Assembly: GCA_029706075.1 (NCBI GenBank)
Contig: JAINUG010000049.1
Span: 1,357,418 to 1,421,417 of the forward strand
Direction: 5' to 3'
Length of the DNA: 64,000 nt
Origin: Aldrovandia affinis
Taxonomy: Eukaryota; Chordata; Actinopteri; Notacanthiformes; Halosauridae
The position numbers were made by a program, and so were the translations under genes. This document shows positions 1-11,405 of this stretch, piece after piece; position 1 is the first letter of the stretch; each line of letters begins with the position of its first letter. Below the pieces are notes generated by a model, which saw nothing but the letters and a program-made list of their open reading frames with translations, was not told where the DNA came from and did no database searches.

Positions 1-829
<829 letters not shown>

Positions 830-839
830 AAAGCTGTAG

Positions 840-1310
840 GCTCGCAGGCAGACTGATTTTTAAGATGCCATCTCTGCAGGGACTTCCCACTGGCATCCTT
901 TTTATTTGGATCCGTTTCCCCTGACTACCCGTATAAACTGTAACTCTGCACGGATTAAAGGTGAACTGGAATAATAAACATCTTCAGTGTCACTTTGAAA
1001 CAATGCCCCGTACCATAATATTCAGTTACTCCAAACTGGAGACAGTATGCAAAGGAGAAACGTTCATATTTTACAACAACAAAAAACAGCACCATGGCAT
1101 TGCATTCCTCCAACTCACGTCTACCTACACAACATACTGCACTGTAGCATTTTTAGACCAGGGTTAAACACTGTGATTAAGGTCATCAATATTCCTCTGC
1201 TCCTTATGAAGACGTTAAAAAGATTCAATCAAAATATAAGACGTAGCCTACATCTTTATACATGTTAATATGCGAATTTCTTTTTTTTCTTTTTATAAAT
1301 ACACTTGTTT
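840..1310. other. unassigned sequence
   Basis: No gene or repeat family recognised. The short open frames lack any domain signature. Confidence 0.5.
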
Positions 1311-1485
1311 CAGATTTTTTTTTCTCCCAATTTAGCGGCCAATTATACCCTCTATTTATTTTGATTTACCCTCCCCACACGAGTTTGCCGCTCGTCTCTA
1401 CGAGGCAAGCTAATTCTCTGAGGGCAGAAAACTCTGCTTCCTTTGAGACAGCCAAATGCTGCCCCCAATCGGGGCTAACTGCCCC
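1311..1485 (-). mobile_element. SINE family B, truncated, minus orientation
   Basis: The opening tail (ctcccaatttagcggccaat) and the following core with 'ctgcccccaatcgggg' match, in reverse, the tails and cores of the SINE copies at 10.3, 33.8 and 38.5 kb. The tRNA-like head is missing, so the copy is truncated at its 5' end near 1485. The Tc1 remnant starts immediately after. Confidence 0.7.
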
Positions 1486-1499
1486 ATTATTGAATGTGT

Positions 1500-2340
1500 C
1501 GAGGGGAACAACGTCGAAAATTATGACGGCAACACCAAACAAAGAAAAACTGCATCGGGAAAGAGGAACAGTGGTCGCAAGCCAAACCTCAACGATAGGG
1601 ATATACGGACACTTAACTAGTTGCTAAAAACCACAAAACAACAACCTCAAAAAATACCACAGAACTGACTGTACACCTCCATGCCCAGTCTCAACAAAAA
1701 AATTACGTTTGAGCTTCACAGAGCTGATATTTATGGCAGGGCTGGCATTGGGAAACCGCTTGTAACCAAAGCCAATGCGCAAAAACACATAACCTGGTGT
1801 AATGAGCACAAAACCTGGACTACTGAGTAGTGGAAGAAAGTGATATGGTCTGAGAAGTCGTCATTCATCATCTGGACAGGTTTATGTTGGAGAAAGGAAG
1901 CCTTCAACCCACACTGTCGGTTCATATCTGTTAAACATGTTGGCGGATCTGTGATGGTATGGCACGGGCAGCCGTGGGAGTCACTGGGTCTGATTATTAC
2001 TCTGCATGGTAGAATCACAGCCAAGGAATACAAAGCCGTTTTAGATGACTGGGTGCACTCTATGGTGCAAACATTGTTTCCTCAAGATGTTCCCATATAT
2101 ATCCCATTGAAGATAATGTTCCCATACACACTGCTAAATGGATTCAAGAGTGGTTCCAAACACCTTCCATGGCCTCCCCAATCACCAGATCTAAACATCG
2201 CTGAACCTTTATGGGAGGGTCTGGAACATAGAATGCTTCATCTCTCAAAGAACTGGAGGCTTTCCTTCTTGAAGAATGGTCCAATGTTGCACTAGAAACA
2301 GTTCAAAACAGTCTACAGTCTACCCCCTGTATATTATTGC
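1500..2340 (+). pseudogene. Tc1/mariner transposase relic
   Basis: Decayed transposase of a Tc1-like cut-and-paste transposon. Around 1560-1620 the translation resembles the helix-turn-helix region (SGRKPNLNDRDIRTL). Around 1690-1830 it gives a Tc1-type linker (ADIYGRAGIGKPLVTKANA). From 1840 the catalytic core follows with VIWSEKSSF, then GGSVMVW, LHGRITAKEY, and finally WPPQSPDLNIAEPLWE near 2170-2215, which is the hallmark C-terminal block of Tc1 transposases. Several stops and frameshifts separate these blocks, and the usual FQDDNAP-type segment near 2110 is scrambled, so no active enzyme is made. Terminal inverted repeats were not identified. Family placement is secure; exact subfamily and ends are not. 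Confidence 0.9.
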
Positions 2341-2451
2341 TTTCACATATGTAATTAGCATCACATGCATTGCTTCACCTGAAACTTACAGTATATGCTG
2401 TAGCACAACCACAGTGTGAAGGGAACCTATGGAACATTATTCCAATGGAAT

Positions 2452-2488
2452 GATAATAATAATAATAATAATAATAACAATAATAATA
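2452..2488. repeat. (AAT)n microsatellite
   Basis: A short run of AAT/ATA trinucleotides with one interruption. The poly-Asn and poly-Tyr frames over it are repeat translations. Confidence 0.95.
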
Positions 2489-2499
2489 TTTCTGCGCTG

Positions 2500-3150
2500 A
2501 TGTTCCCTCTGAATGGAAACCCTGAGGCAGAGCGGAGGTCCACACACCTGCGGCCTCCACAGCACCGCCCCTTCCTGCCCCCCGGGGATCTCTACGGCAG
2601 GGTCACGCCTCGTGCCCCTGGAATGCGCGGGGAACAGTGGAGGAGCAGCTGTGCATGCGGTCTCGCATTCTTCTGCATTTACGATGTCCCCCTCGCGTCG
2701 CCCCGCCGCTAGCCTGCATTCTCCCCCCTCTCGCTAGCACGAGACAGGGGATCAGTTTTGAGTGAGCCTACGGCTGCGACGTCTGCCTATAATTGGGCAC
2801 CCTAGCTAAGGGAGGAGCGCTCTGTCCCCCCACCCCACCCCACCCCACCCCACCCCCATCCCAACCCCCTTCTCCGTGCTGCAGTTTAATTAGTCAGGAT
2901 TGGATAATAACTATCATCAGTGCAGAGTGGGAGTGAGGTTCTCTCGCCCGCCGCCCAAGCCTGCCAGGTGCTGCCTACTCCGCCCCCTCGCTCCGCAGCT
3001 AATCGCGCCGTGTTGGGGGGGAGCGCAGGCCGGCATGTGCACGTGCTAATTACCTTCAGCTTTCTCTCCATCGCGTGTGGCCCTCGCGCACCGAGCTTGG
3101 CCAGGGCTGCCGCTCCACAACCAATAAAGGATAAAGGACTGAGCTGCTTT
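2500..3150. promoter_or_regulatory. GC-rich island with homeodomain-type motifs
   Basis: This stretch is clearly richer in G+C and CpG than the AT-rich sequence around it. It contains TTTAATTAGTCAGGATTGG near 2885 and GTGCTAATTACCTTCAGC near 3043, both with the TAATTA core bound by many homeodomain proteins, plus a CACGTG E-box-like site (gtgcacgtgc) just before the second. No exon with a convincing reading frame is visible. It could be an enhancer, an alternative promoter, or an unrecognised exon. The regulatory reading is inference from composition and motifs only. Confidence 0.35.
2826..2868. repeat. (CCCCA)n minisatellite
   Basis: Tandem CCCCA units inside the GC-rich island. The G-rich complementary strand has runs of four Gs compatible with G-quadruplex folding (inference). 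Confidence 0.9.
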
Positions 3151-4335
3151 TATTCAGTCCCAGGCACAGTAATACATGTACACACAAAGCGTGTACAGGC
3201 TCCCCCACAGTAAGGGCTACACTCCTTTGTGTGCCACTGGAACATTGTGTACATTAGACGATGTCTGTGATAGCAGAGTGGTGCCTGGGTTCTCTTTCTG
3301 TGTAAGCTGAGAAAAACAGTGCAAATCGCACCCTCCGTGTGCACAGCCATGAACTTATTCAAGACTCTGCCCTTCACTATCAATCTTCACTACCAGCCTC
3401 CATTAAAATAGACTCAAATAAGTAATAATAATTTAGACACATAAGCACGATAGACGCACAAAGGCAAATATGGGTCTGCAGACAGTGCTGTAAAAGACCA
3501 GATTCTAGTATGGGCCTGGAGTCCTTGGCTTATTCCTTCTTTTGGAACGCTGGCCTGAATTCAGGGTTGAGCTGAGTTGCGCAGCCTCATTGAAATTGAT
3601 GCACTTTATTCACTTCCCCTCACTGGTTGGACGAACAAGAATGAGTGTCTGAGAGCTGCTTTTAATCGCCCTTAACGTACGCCTGGAGCTCACGCTCTCA
3701 GGGAAAGGGGATGTGCGTGAGAGCCACGACTCCTGGAAAAATGGGAAAGCGTTTAGCTTTCTGTTCCAGTGTAAATGCAGGTCCAGCAGTGGGTGTCTCC
3801 TGGGAACGGGAATCAAGCCGCCAGTCTGTAACTGCGGGGGTGAGATGTCCCGTCTCACTGTTGCCACCCACTGTCCCGTCTGACAGGAACTAAAGCTGAC
3901 ATCACTGCCCTCGGCTGCATTGCCCTGTGCTGCTATTTATTACCACCTTCCAGAAGCCTCCAAATTTCCCATACCCGTTCCTAAAATGTGCAGGGGTTTT
4001 TTCTACACTTCCTGTTCCTAAACGACTTTATAATTACCATGCAGAGTAATAATTGGAATCTACTGGTTAGAATTAGTACTTAATACTTTAAATCAGTACG
4101 GTTAAAACAAACGGTGTCTGTGGTTAAAGTCTGCTGCTCACCAGCTCTCAAGAAACGTATGCATTCTTCCACCTTCCACGCTGGGAAAAACACAAATATC
4201 TTTAACGTCCAGCAGCTTTACGGCACCTCTTCTACAAGCTTCCTAGCTGGGATTTTCTAGCTGGGATGGCGCTCAAAGGTTAATCTGCAAGCCCACAGTT
4301 CCAGCAACAAATAACCGGGTAGTTATTTTTTTATT
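3151..4335. other. unassigned sequence
   Basis: No gene, RNA or known repeat seen. The open frames here are short and overlap on both strands without domain features. Confidence 0.45.
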
Positions 4336-4445
4336 GCTTTTTTCTCCGTATTTTTAGTTGAAAAAGAGAGGGTATAATTGACCCTTCGCTAAACCATGCC
4401 CCCCTTAGTTACTGTTGCTAAGTCCGTCAAGCTTTCGGAGGCAGC

Positions 4446-4726
4446 ATGGCGCTCGCACTGTCGCCAACTGCACTCCCTGGAGAAATATTGTCCAATTTTT
4501 GGAAAATAGAAAAAGCGATTTCAGATAGAAGCAGACAGAAGCGTCTACAATATGCATTTGAAGGTTATATTCAAGATATCACACTGACTCAGCAACAAAA
4601 TGACGTAAAAAAATTAAGATAGAAGCGAAAGCCTACAGATCAGAGTAAAAGTGAACCACCGCATCACCTGGCGATTGAGACAGAGGACAACGACATTAAG
4701 GAGCAACACTGTTCCTGTAAAGCTGG
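4446..4726 (+). pseudogene. 5' exon of a transposon SWIM/YqaJ-type protein, broken
   Basis: Reading from the ATG at 4446 gives MALALSPTALPGEI, then a basic segment and LQYAFEGYIQDI. Further on KIEAKAYRSE and KSEPPHHLAIE appear, and the exon ends with HCSCKAG directly at a good splice donor (gctgg|gtaggt at 4727). The order 'AKAYRS..KSEPPH..L' followed by 'CSCKAG' is what precedes the SWIM zinc finger in the YqaJ-nuclease proteins of ISL2EU-type transposons (from memory of the family). The blocks lie in different frames: an in-frame stop follows KKLR near 4618 and at least two frameshifts are needed. The SWIM finger's second half and the nuclease would have been in later exons, which this copy lacks. 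Confidence 0.65.
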
Positions 4727-5205
4727 GTAGGTCTCTATTCACTATTACAATCATTAAAAAGCAAAAGCAGTAGGCCTATATAACGTTACATTCAGTAGTA
4801 AGTTAGCTAGCATTAGCTAACTAACGTAACATTAGTAGCCTATAGTGTGCTGTAACGACATTACTCTGGTTAGCTCCACAGGTAGCTCCATACCCTGGAC
4901 CTCTGTAAAACAAAAAATATCAGCAGTGTGTCAGCCCAGTCCTCCACACGATTTGGGTACTTGGGACTGGGATTCCCATTGACAAAGTGCTGAAATAGTA
5001 ATGAAAAAATAGTATTACATTTTGACATCAAGGTAACGTTATCCACAGGTTTTTTAGAGCTTGGCTGTAACATCTTAACGTTAGCAAGCTGGCTGGATCA
5101 CGAATAACAAAGCTAACATTTAGTCTAACTTTACCAACGTTGCAACCCGGAGCTGTATATCCAGACCGTAGCCACGTTAGCTTAGCTGGCTAACACTTTT
5201 AACAC

Positions 5206-5289
5206 AGGAAAAAAAAGTATATCTCCTTGCAACCTCTCTGGGTAATGAGTGTCAATGTTACAAGTGCCCCAGGCACAACGTTTAACCAT
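5206..5289 (-). pseudogene. N-terminal THAP-domain exon of the same transposon
   Basis: On the minus strand the ATG at 5289 opens MVKRCAWGTCNIDTHYPERL, continuing to QGDILFFP. This is the start of a THAP zinc-finger DNA-binding domain: the pair Cys5-x4-Cys10 are its first two zinc ligands. The later Cys and His ligands and the AVPTIF-type box are absent because the frame reaches a stop soon after, near 5180. A weak donor-like GTGTTA follows at about 5205, so in the parent element the domain was probably completed by a second exon. Transcription would run inward from the right TIR. Confidence 0.65.
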
Positions 5290-5458
5290 AATTAGCTAAA
5301 AATCCACAAAACCAGCTCGAAAATGAAGAAAATCTCAATTTTTTGCGTCAAAGTCAATGGAGCGCAGCAAAAAACTGTCGGACCTCTGTCGGAGTCTGTC
5401 AAATACTGCGCTGTGATTGGCCAGTCTGCGTTTCGGGGCGTGGTTTAGCGAAGGGTCA

Positions 5459-5768
5459 ATTGACATGTAAATCATCCCCCCCCTCGTATGAGAGCTCGCT
5501 GCAGTAGTCCTGAGACCAGTAGTGCCCGCTGTACCGCCTCCTACGAGCAGGCACCAGTCAAGGTCACTGTAACACACAGGACCACTCATATATGCTGCAA
5601 GCTCATATCGGCTTCCCTCCCCCCTTCCTGGGGCGGACAGCCAAATTTTGCCCCATCGTGGTACTCCCGGCCAGAGCCGAAACTGGCGCGTCCTAGGTGT
5701 AATCAAACCCCGGTCGTAGTGGGCACCGTCGGACGTTCTTACCGCTACATCACCCAGGAGGCCCCATA
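5459..5768 (-). mobile_element. SINE family A, minus orientation
   Basis: Reading in reverse, the tRNA-like head lies at 5690-5768, with a B-box-like segment (ggggtttgatta), followed by the shared SINE core (ctgtccgccccaggaagg) and a tail toward 5460. It aligns with the copies at 6959-7322, 23831-24210 and 32475-32858. The ISL2EU-like element abuts its tail. Confidence 0.8.
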
Positions 5769-5769
5769 A

Positions 5770-6944
5770 CCAGGTAGTTCTGTCACAAAGGGACTGTGTA
5801 CACCGCGCGCCGTGTAAGCAGTGCGTCAATCAGCCGAGCGTCGGTGCAGTGCCGGTTCTGTCTGTAACATGTCAAGGCTCGGAGAAAGCTCTGTGATCCT
5901 AATAGTCCTCACAGTCTGCACAATGACAGCAGCGACAGTGTCACATGAGTCGACGATTTTCATTAAGCGAATACTATGTGAGATACCTTTTTTGCTAGTT
6001 GGCTAATTCGATAACTTGCTCGCAGGAAAATGTATGTTGAACAACGTCTGGCTGGAGTTTGTGTTGTGTATTCTTGTGTTATTAATGTAGCCCCCTGCAC
6101 CCCAAACTGGAATTATATTGAATCAGGAAAATCATTAAATGTATAAACACTATAAAGGAACATAATATCGGTATTTCTTTTGGATATATATGGATATGTA
6201 TTGTTATTCAATGGATGTACCCCGTAGCACGAAATAAATTAAATAACAGGGGTACGTTTTAAAACGTTTATCCTGAATACTGTGTTTGCGGTTTCTTTGA
6301 GCTGGAATTAGCAGATCACAGTTTGTTTAATCGCCAAAAGGATAACAATTTTAACTTGAAGGAATAAATTCAAAATGGCCCAAAACATCACAAGCTTCGA
6401 ACTGCGTGTGCGATAGTAGATTGCAGAATACGTCATAAAATCAGTGCATTTTCATTAGCAATCAGTATCTGCTGTTTTAGTGCCGTGCAGATTATCTTAT
6501 CAAAAACGCTGAAAGAAACTGTTACAGTCCAGCCTTCTATATTTCCAGCACAAACTGAAGCTTAGTGCATTCACAACTGTGTCATTAGCCCAGTGTTTCT
6601 ATTCGGTATAACCCCACCCCATCCACAAAATCAGATAGGGAAACGCAGCTTGCCTTTTTTCCAGGTTTGAGTTTAATGTTTATTATCTGCCGTGACAATA
6701 CAAAAAGTAAAAGACTTTCAGCCACTTATTAAAATATCTGCTGTGGGTAGTTCTCCCACAAGTGCACTAGGTAACTGCGCACCCAGTAATATAACGATGT
6801 AATATAAATAAAATCGTTTACGCCCAGCATTTTAGAGCTAATTTGTGTCTGTAAACACTTTGCTGCTCAGCACCAGACATGCCAGATGGTGCTTGAGTTG
6901 CCCCAGGAACACGCCCGGTTTGCTTCTTGTGTAGATATCCCCAC
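5770..6944. other. unassigned sequence
   Basis: AT-rich, with no gene or recognised repeat. Confidence 0.45.
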
Positions 6945-6958
6945 CCACTACCCTTTTA

Positions 6959-7322
6959 TTTTAATTAAAAAAAATAATAATTAGACTTTGTCTTTCTGCT
7001 TTTTTCTCCCAATTCAGTAGCCAATTATACCCTCTTTTTCATGTCAATTATCACCTCCCTCATATTGAGAGCTCGCTGCTGTAGTCCTGAAACTGGCAGT
7101 GACATGCGGCGGAGCACCGCCTCCTCCGAGCCGTAACCCACCAAGCCGTCACCGTAACACACAGGACCACTCATATATGCAGTATGCTCATATCGGCGTC
7201 CCTCCCCCCTCCCTGGGGCGGACAGCCAATTTCCACCCCCTAGTGGCACTCCCGGCCAGAGGCGAAACTGACGCGACCTGGTGGAATCGAACCCCGGTCA
7301 CAGTGGGCACCGTCAAACGTTT
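6959..7322 (-). mobile_element. SINE family A with 14-bp target duplication
   Basis: The element runs tail to head on the plus strand: tctcccaattcagtagccaa at the tail, then the core 'ccctggggcggacagccaat', then the tRNA-derived head with ggaatcgaaccccgg (B box in reverse). The direct repeat ccactaccctttta flanks it at 6945-6958 and 7323-7336, so both insertion ends are fixed by the sequence itself. Confidence 0.9.
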
Positions 7323-7339
7323 CCACTACCCTTTTAATT

Positions 7340-8260
7340 AGTGTGGCTTGCTGCGTTGCGTCGATGTATGGCCGACGCGCTCCTTGCGCAAAGCGTGTGG
7401 TACAGATTAGCAGTTACTTCTTCTCAGCTGATCTGAATACACCCTATGATGGACAGAGTACTTCTAGAATGACTGTACAGGAGTGGATGATGGGTAATAG
7501 CAAGTGTTGTGTGAGGATCATAAAGACGGAGCATCAGACACCTAGCACCTGTGTTGAAACACACAAAACCTTTGGCAAAACAAATGTAAGAGAATAACTA
7601 TGAAGCATAATGACGGAATGACTATGAGACACAATTATGGAATAATGAATGTAATGGAAGAATAACTTGGGACATAATGGTGGAATAGCTATGAATAAAT
7701 GGTGGAAAAAACCATCAAACACAATGCCCGGAATGGCTATGTTTTAAAACGAAACCACGGATTAACTATGAAAAATGATTCTTATAAATCAAATGATTTT
7801 GTTTGATTTTGGATCATCCAGTTTATGCCAGTTTATGCCATAGTGAAGTCCACTGTGGCACATGAGTCTTCTACTTCATCCACAACTAATACCATGCTTG
7901 TACCACTTGTATTTTCTACCTAAAAAACAGAAAATCAGACAGCGCTTCTTTGTGCCAACAGCATTTACAACTGCCACCAGCAGCTTCGCTATTGCCACTG
8001 AACCATGATGACATAAAACTAGGACATGCAAACACGAGAGCTCCTATAGCTGGGCTTGTGAAACCAGAGTGGTGACGAATATTCGTGAAACAGGGCCCCC
8101 ACAGCCCAAGCCAGCGATCCTCAGCTGAACCCTGAAACCCACCAGCTCTGACATCATCATCGCAGCTTTAAAACACAGCCCTTGGGAGAGTCCACAGCTT
8201 CCTACGGCAGACTGAGGCAGTCCTCAAAGCGGATACTGCACCGGCAGACCACATTTTTAT
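7340..8260. other. unassigned sequence with a degenerate tandem array
   Basis: No gene recognised. The section 7589-7785 is a decayed tandem array and is listed separately. Confidence 0.4.
7589..7785. repeat. degenerate minisatellite, unit about 24 bp
   Basis: Successive segments resemble 'ggaataactatgaaacataa' (agaataactatgaagcataa, ggaatgactatgagacacaa, ggaatagctatgaataaatg, ggattaactatgaaaaatga), with about 20-30 bases between starts. The copies have diverged heavily. Confidence 0.6.
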
Positions 8261-8264
8261 TTTA

Positions 8265-8530
8265 TTTCATTTCTCCTTTATTTAGCCAGGTGAGTCCCAT
8301 TGAGATGTCTATCTCTTTTACAAGGGAGCCCTGGCCAAGAGAACAGCAAGCAGAGCATGTTACAACATAAAATACAATACAGAACTCACAATACAGCAAG
8401 TTACACATTATTTAACCAGGTGCAACCCATTGAGATGTCTATCTCTTTTACAAGGGAGCGCTGGCCAAAAAGAGCAACAAGCAGATCATGTTGCCACATA
8501 AAAAATACGATAAAAAAAACCACACAACGC
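8265..8530. repeat. two tandem copies of a fish interspersed repeat
   Basis: The block beginning tttatttagccaggtgagtc at about 8278 recurs at about 8410 as tatttaaccaggtgcaaccc. Both continue with 'attgagatgtctatctcttt' and '...caagggagc.ctggccaa'. The same motif appears at 11350 and 59823. The family is common in fish genomes, probably the end of a retroelement, but I cannot name it with certainty. Confidence 0.65.
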
Positions 8531-8559
8531 AGCAAGTTGCACGTATGTACAAGGCCTGG

Positions 8560-9560
8560 GCGAACACACTGCACCCTGATTCTGAGCTCAACCCCATTTG
8601 TCACGCACTAACGATTGGGAATGAAGGGTGAAGCTAAGATTCCCCTGGGACAACCGAGACTTCTGGGACTCCTGCAGTACAGGAAATAAAATCAAAACAT
8701 TTTGGACCGGAACAGGAACAGGGCAAATTCCATGGGAAAGGGCAACGACAGGAATTATTTTATATATAACTCAGCAGACTGGAAATGGCAAGAATAGTCA
8801 CTTAACATTGCAGAAATATTTTCATTATAGTGCCATTCATCGCAGAATAGAAATCATTTAGTTATTGTACTTTGTCTATGAATCAAGCCTACGTCTATAA
8901 CCAGCTAGATAGCTGTTATTTGTTAGCCGTTTACAGTGACAAGAATCACAGTGTTTCTAGAGCAGTAGTTTCACTTTAAATCAACTAAGAGAATACGACT
9001 TCTATATACTCCGATAACATTGCGCTTGAGGTAATAAACAGAAAAATTGGACGCAGATTTTGACCTTAACTTCACATGAGAGGACGGGATTGTAAATAAT
9101 GCACAGATACAAGATAGGGTTGGAAAGATCAAATGTTCAAAAGGCTGTATTTCAACAGGACAGGGAATGACTACAACGTCCCTCCATCCAGTGACAACAA
9201 GAGCACGATAGGGAGGCAATCTCTGGCTGATCTAAAATCATGCCGTCTTCTCTCTGTGATCCGGCGTTTTCATTTCGCTTTCCCTTTTTACAAGAGCATG
9301 CCGAGACAGATCTTGACACTATAAATCCACAGTTCAAAGAAGAGGGAGCAGTGAAGACAGGCGTGTCTACATTTGATGTATCAGAACCCAAACGATCTGT
9401 CGGCAGATTGTGCTCGGAGGCATCCGTGTCAAACAATAACGCTAACAAATAATGTGAGACAGAACGATTACATGACGCGATGGCAAGTAAAGCATTGGGC
9501 TTCAGATGAGACGGTGCCAAGCAGTGGTGAAATTCCACTTCCCCGGAGACTGCGTGCAAC
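8560..9560. other. unassigned sequence
   Basis: No gene recognised. A 163-codon minus-strand frame starts within the SINE copy at 9570 and has no domain signature, so I treat it as chance. Confidence 0.45.
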
Positions 9561-9569
9561 CAGTAACAT

Positions 9570-9675
9570 AACATATAACACAACATATCCCATTGAGCAG
9601 ATGCTTTTATCCAAAGCGACTTAACAGTAGTGAATGCATACATATTTCAGTATATGTGGCGCCAATGGGAACCAG
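9570..9675 (-). mobile_element. SINE family C fragment, minus orientation
   Basis: Contains 'cagatgcttttatccaaagc', 'agtgaatgcatacat' and 'cagtatatgtgg.gccaatggga', the tail and body of the short tRNA-derived SINE seen in full at 27605 and 35155. The head is missing. An ATAAC-like microsatellite precedes the tail. Confidence 0.8.
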
Positions 9676-9679
9676 TCTA

Positions 9680-10300
9680 TCTGTTCTGCCGTTAGCCGAG
9701 CCTCTTCCCTTCTGTTCTCTCGGTAGCGGTGCTGTTATTTCGTTTGAACCTCTCTGGTGCGCTCTGCGGTGGACCTGCTCAAAGCATCGCGTTCCAGCTC
9801 CCTGCTTTGAATAACCTCCCCGCATGGGAATTTAAAGCTTAGCAAATTAGGGTGTTTGTTTGAGTGTGCCGCTATCAACCAGGCCCAAAAGTGAGACAGC
9901 GAGTAACCTCTGACATGTCGTAGAAAAAAGGTAAGTCCCCCTCACTGGCAAAAATAAATAATGGCATTCAGACAAAAAAAAAAAAAACTTTCCCACCCTG
10001 CACTGCTGAGTTTCACTTGACTGGAGCAGCAGATAAAAAGAATATAATCTGATAAGAAATACCCATTAAGATAATACAAAAATTTGACTTTATGCATGTG
10101 ATGAATACAGCAGGCAAGAAGAAAGAATTCTCTTTTTTTCATATAAGCACACCCACATATACATAAATATATACACACTTTCCAAAGGATCTACTGTGCA
10201 CACAGAGTATGAAGGGTCACTTCGGGCATGCAGTTGGGCACACTATAAGGCATGGCGATGATCGCTCTGCAGTGGTTATGGTTGGGGCCGATGCCCGAGG
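9680..10300. other. unassigned sequence
   Basis: No gene or recognised repeat. Confidence 0.45.
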
Positions 10301-10312
10301 TCTAACAATAGC

Positions 10313-10640
10313 ATCCTTGGGGCTTTGGATAGCGTAGCGGTCTAACACACTCACATTGACTGGTGCTTTGCGAGTGTGAGCTGTCTATTGCGGTCGCGGT
10401 TCGAAACCCGACTGCGTCAGCCCGACACTGGCCGGAAGCTCCGATCAGGGCGGCATTTGGGGGCCGCAGGGGGTGGAGGAAGGGAAAGTTGGAAAGAGCT
10501 CGTCGTCTCAGATGAAGCAGGTTTATTGCCGACCTCGGGGGAGGGGCCTGTCCCGCAGAGGCGGGCGGCGGGTTTGTGGGGGAGGTTAAAATTGAAAGAA
10601 ATAGAGGATATAATTGCCCAGTAAATTGAAAAAAACCTGA
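10313..10640 (+). mobile_element. SINE family B, full length
   Basis: The head has an A-box-like tagcgtagcggtctaa and a B-box gcggttcgaaaccc, the two internal promoter elements of tRNA-derived SINEs. A GC-rich core follows, then the tail 'ggatataattgcccagtaaa'. The long insert between the two boxes is typical of this family in this window. Confidence 0.88.
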
Positions 10641-10809
10641 AACTAAATCAAAAATATACATTTAAAAAAACAGCAGCTTCCTTAACGGGCACCACATTGG
10701 GAAGTGTACTTGTGTCTGTCAAAGTACACAAGGATTGTGAAGAAGGAAAGAAATGGTTCGAAATATCAACGCTATAAGCCAGATTCCTCATTAGTAATAT
10801 AATATGACA

Positions 10810-11135
10810 TTTTCATGGACTATACACATCATGGTGAGCAACCAAACAAAATGGAAGTGCCATTGTGAGGTCATTTGACATGGTGTTGGGCCACCGCTTG
10901 TGGCCACAGCGGCCTGTACGTACCCTGGCATAATTTAACAGCTTCTACTCGTGCTCTGTGGATGGAGGCGTTGTCATCTTGAAAGACACCTCTGTCCGCA
11001 GGCAAGATAGGCTTTATTACGGGTTGAAGATGGTCCCTCAGTACCATTGAGTATTGATTGACATGGACCTTTCCTTCTAAGGGTATGAGAATGCACTCCG
11101 CACCATTACGGAAAGACAAGAACCTTTCATTGTTG
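10810..11135 (-). pseudogene. Tc1-like transposon relic, internally shortened
   Basis: The minus strand reads IPLEGKVHVNQYSMVLRDHL and then RGVFQDDNASIHRARVEAVK, equivalents of the Tc1 blocks around the second catalytic aspartate (QDDNAPIH). The plus strand near 10880 carries 'tgttgggccaccgcttgtgg', the known flanking portion of this Tc1 subfamily, joined directly to the coding part. The intervening transposase sequence is therefore deleted. Confidence 0.8.
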
Positions 11136-11139
11136 GAAT

Positions 11140-11340
11140 ACAGTTGTGTTTAGATTTGTTTGTTCCGTCATGTATATACAGTATCATTGGCTTTATTGTC
11201 TCAGCTTCATCAGCAATACAGAAAGACAGTATAGTCTGTAATCTCTCTGACAGCCATTGGTTGTGAATTAACCACCAAGTGCACGTTATTATACACAGAA
11301 AAATGAGGCAAAAAACAAATACCTTCTATAGTTCGAAATG
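11140..11340. other. unassigned sequence
   Basis: Nothing recognisable. Confidence 0.4.
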
Positions 11341-11344
11341 GAGA

Positions 11345-11405
11345 GATGTTACCTTTCTTTAATCAGGTAGGTCAGTTGAGAACAAGTTCTCATTTTCATT
11401 GACGA
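11345..11405. repeat. fragment of the 'tttaaccaggt' fish repeat
   Basis: 'tttaatcaggtaggtcagtt' followed by 'gagaacaagttctcatttt' is a widespread fish repeat end, related to the copies at 8265 and 59823. Confidence 0.6.

Larger units (their letters stand above)
4379..5458. mobile_element. ISL2EU-like DNA transposon, internally deleted
   Basis: The two ends are inverted copies of each other: left TIR 4379-4402 (tgacccttcgctaaacca then tgcccc) and right TIR 5435-5458, with one mismatch. The dinucleotide AT flanks both ends and fits the 2-bp AT duplication reported for ISL2EU elements, although the local AATT palindrome makes the exact boundary ambiguous. Inside, a decayed first exon faces inward from each end: a SWIM/YqaJ-type protein on plus and a THAP protein on minus (separate entries). 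At 1.08 kb, far too short for the usual two-gene element, it is a non-autonomous deletion derivative. The middle (4730-5200) is rich in gttagctagc-like motifs and has no coding signal. Family placement comes from the THAP plus SWIM combination and is likely, not proven. Confidence 0.7.

Noticed and set aside
5335..5829. 164-codon minus-strand open frame
   Set aside because: It runs through a family A SINE and into the right end of the ISL2EU-like element, so the translation is of repeats.
9152..9643. 163-codon minus-strand open frame
   Set aside because: Its first part is the reverse of a SINE copy, it contains no domain signature, and two other frames overlap it. A chance frame is more likely than a gene.
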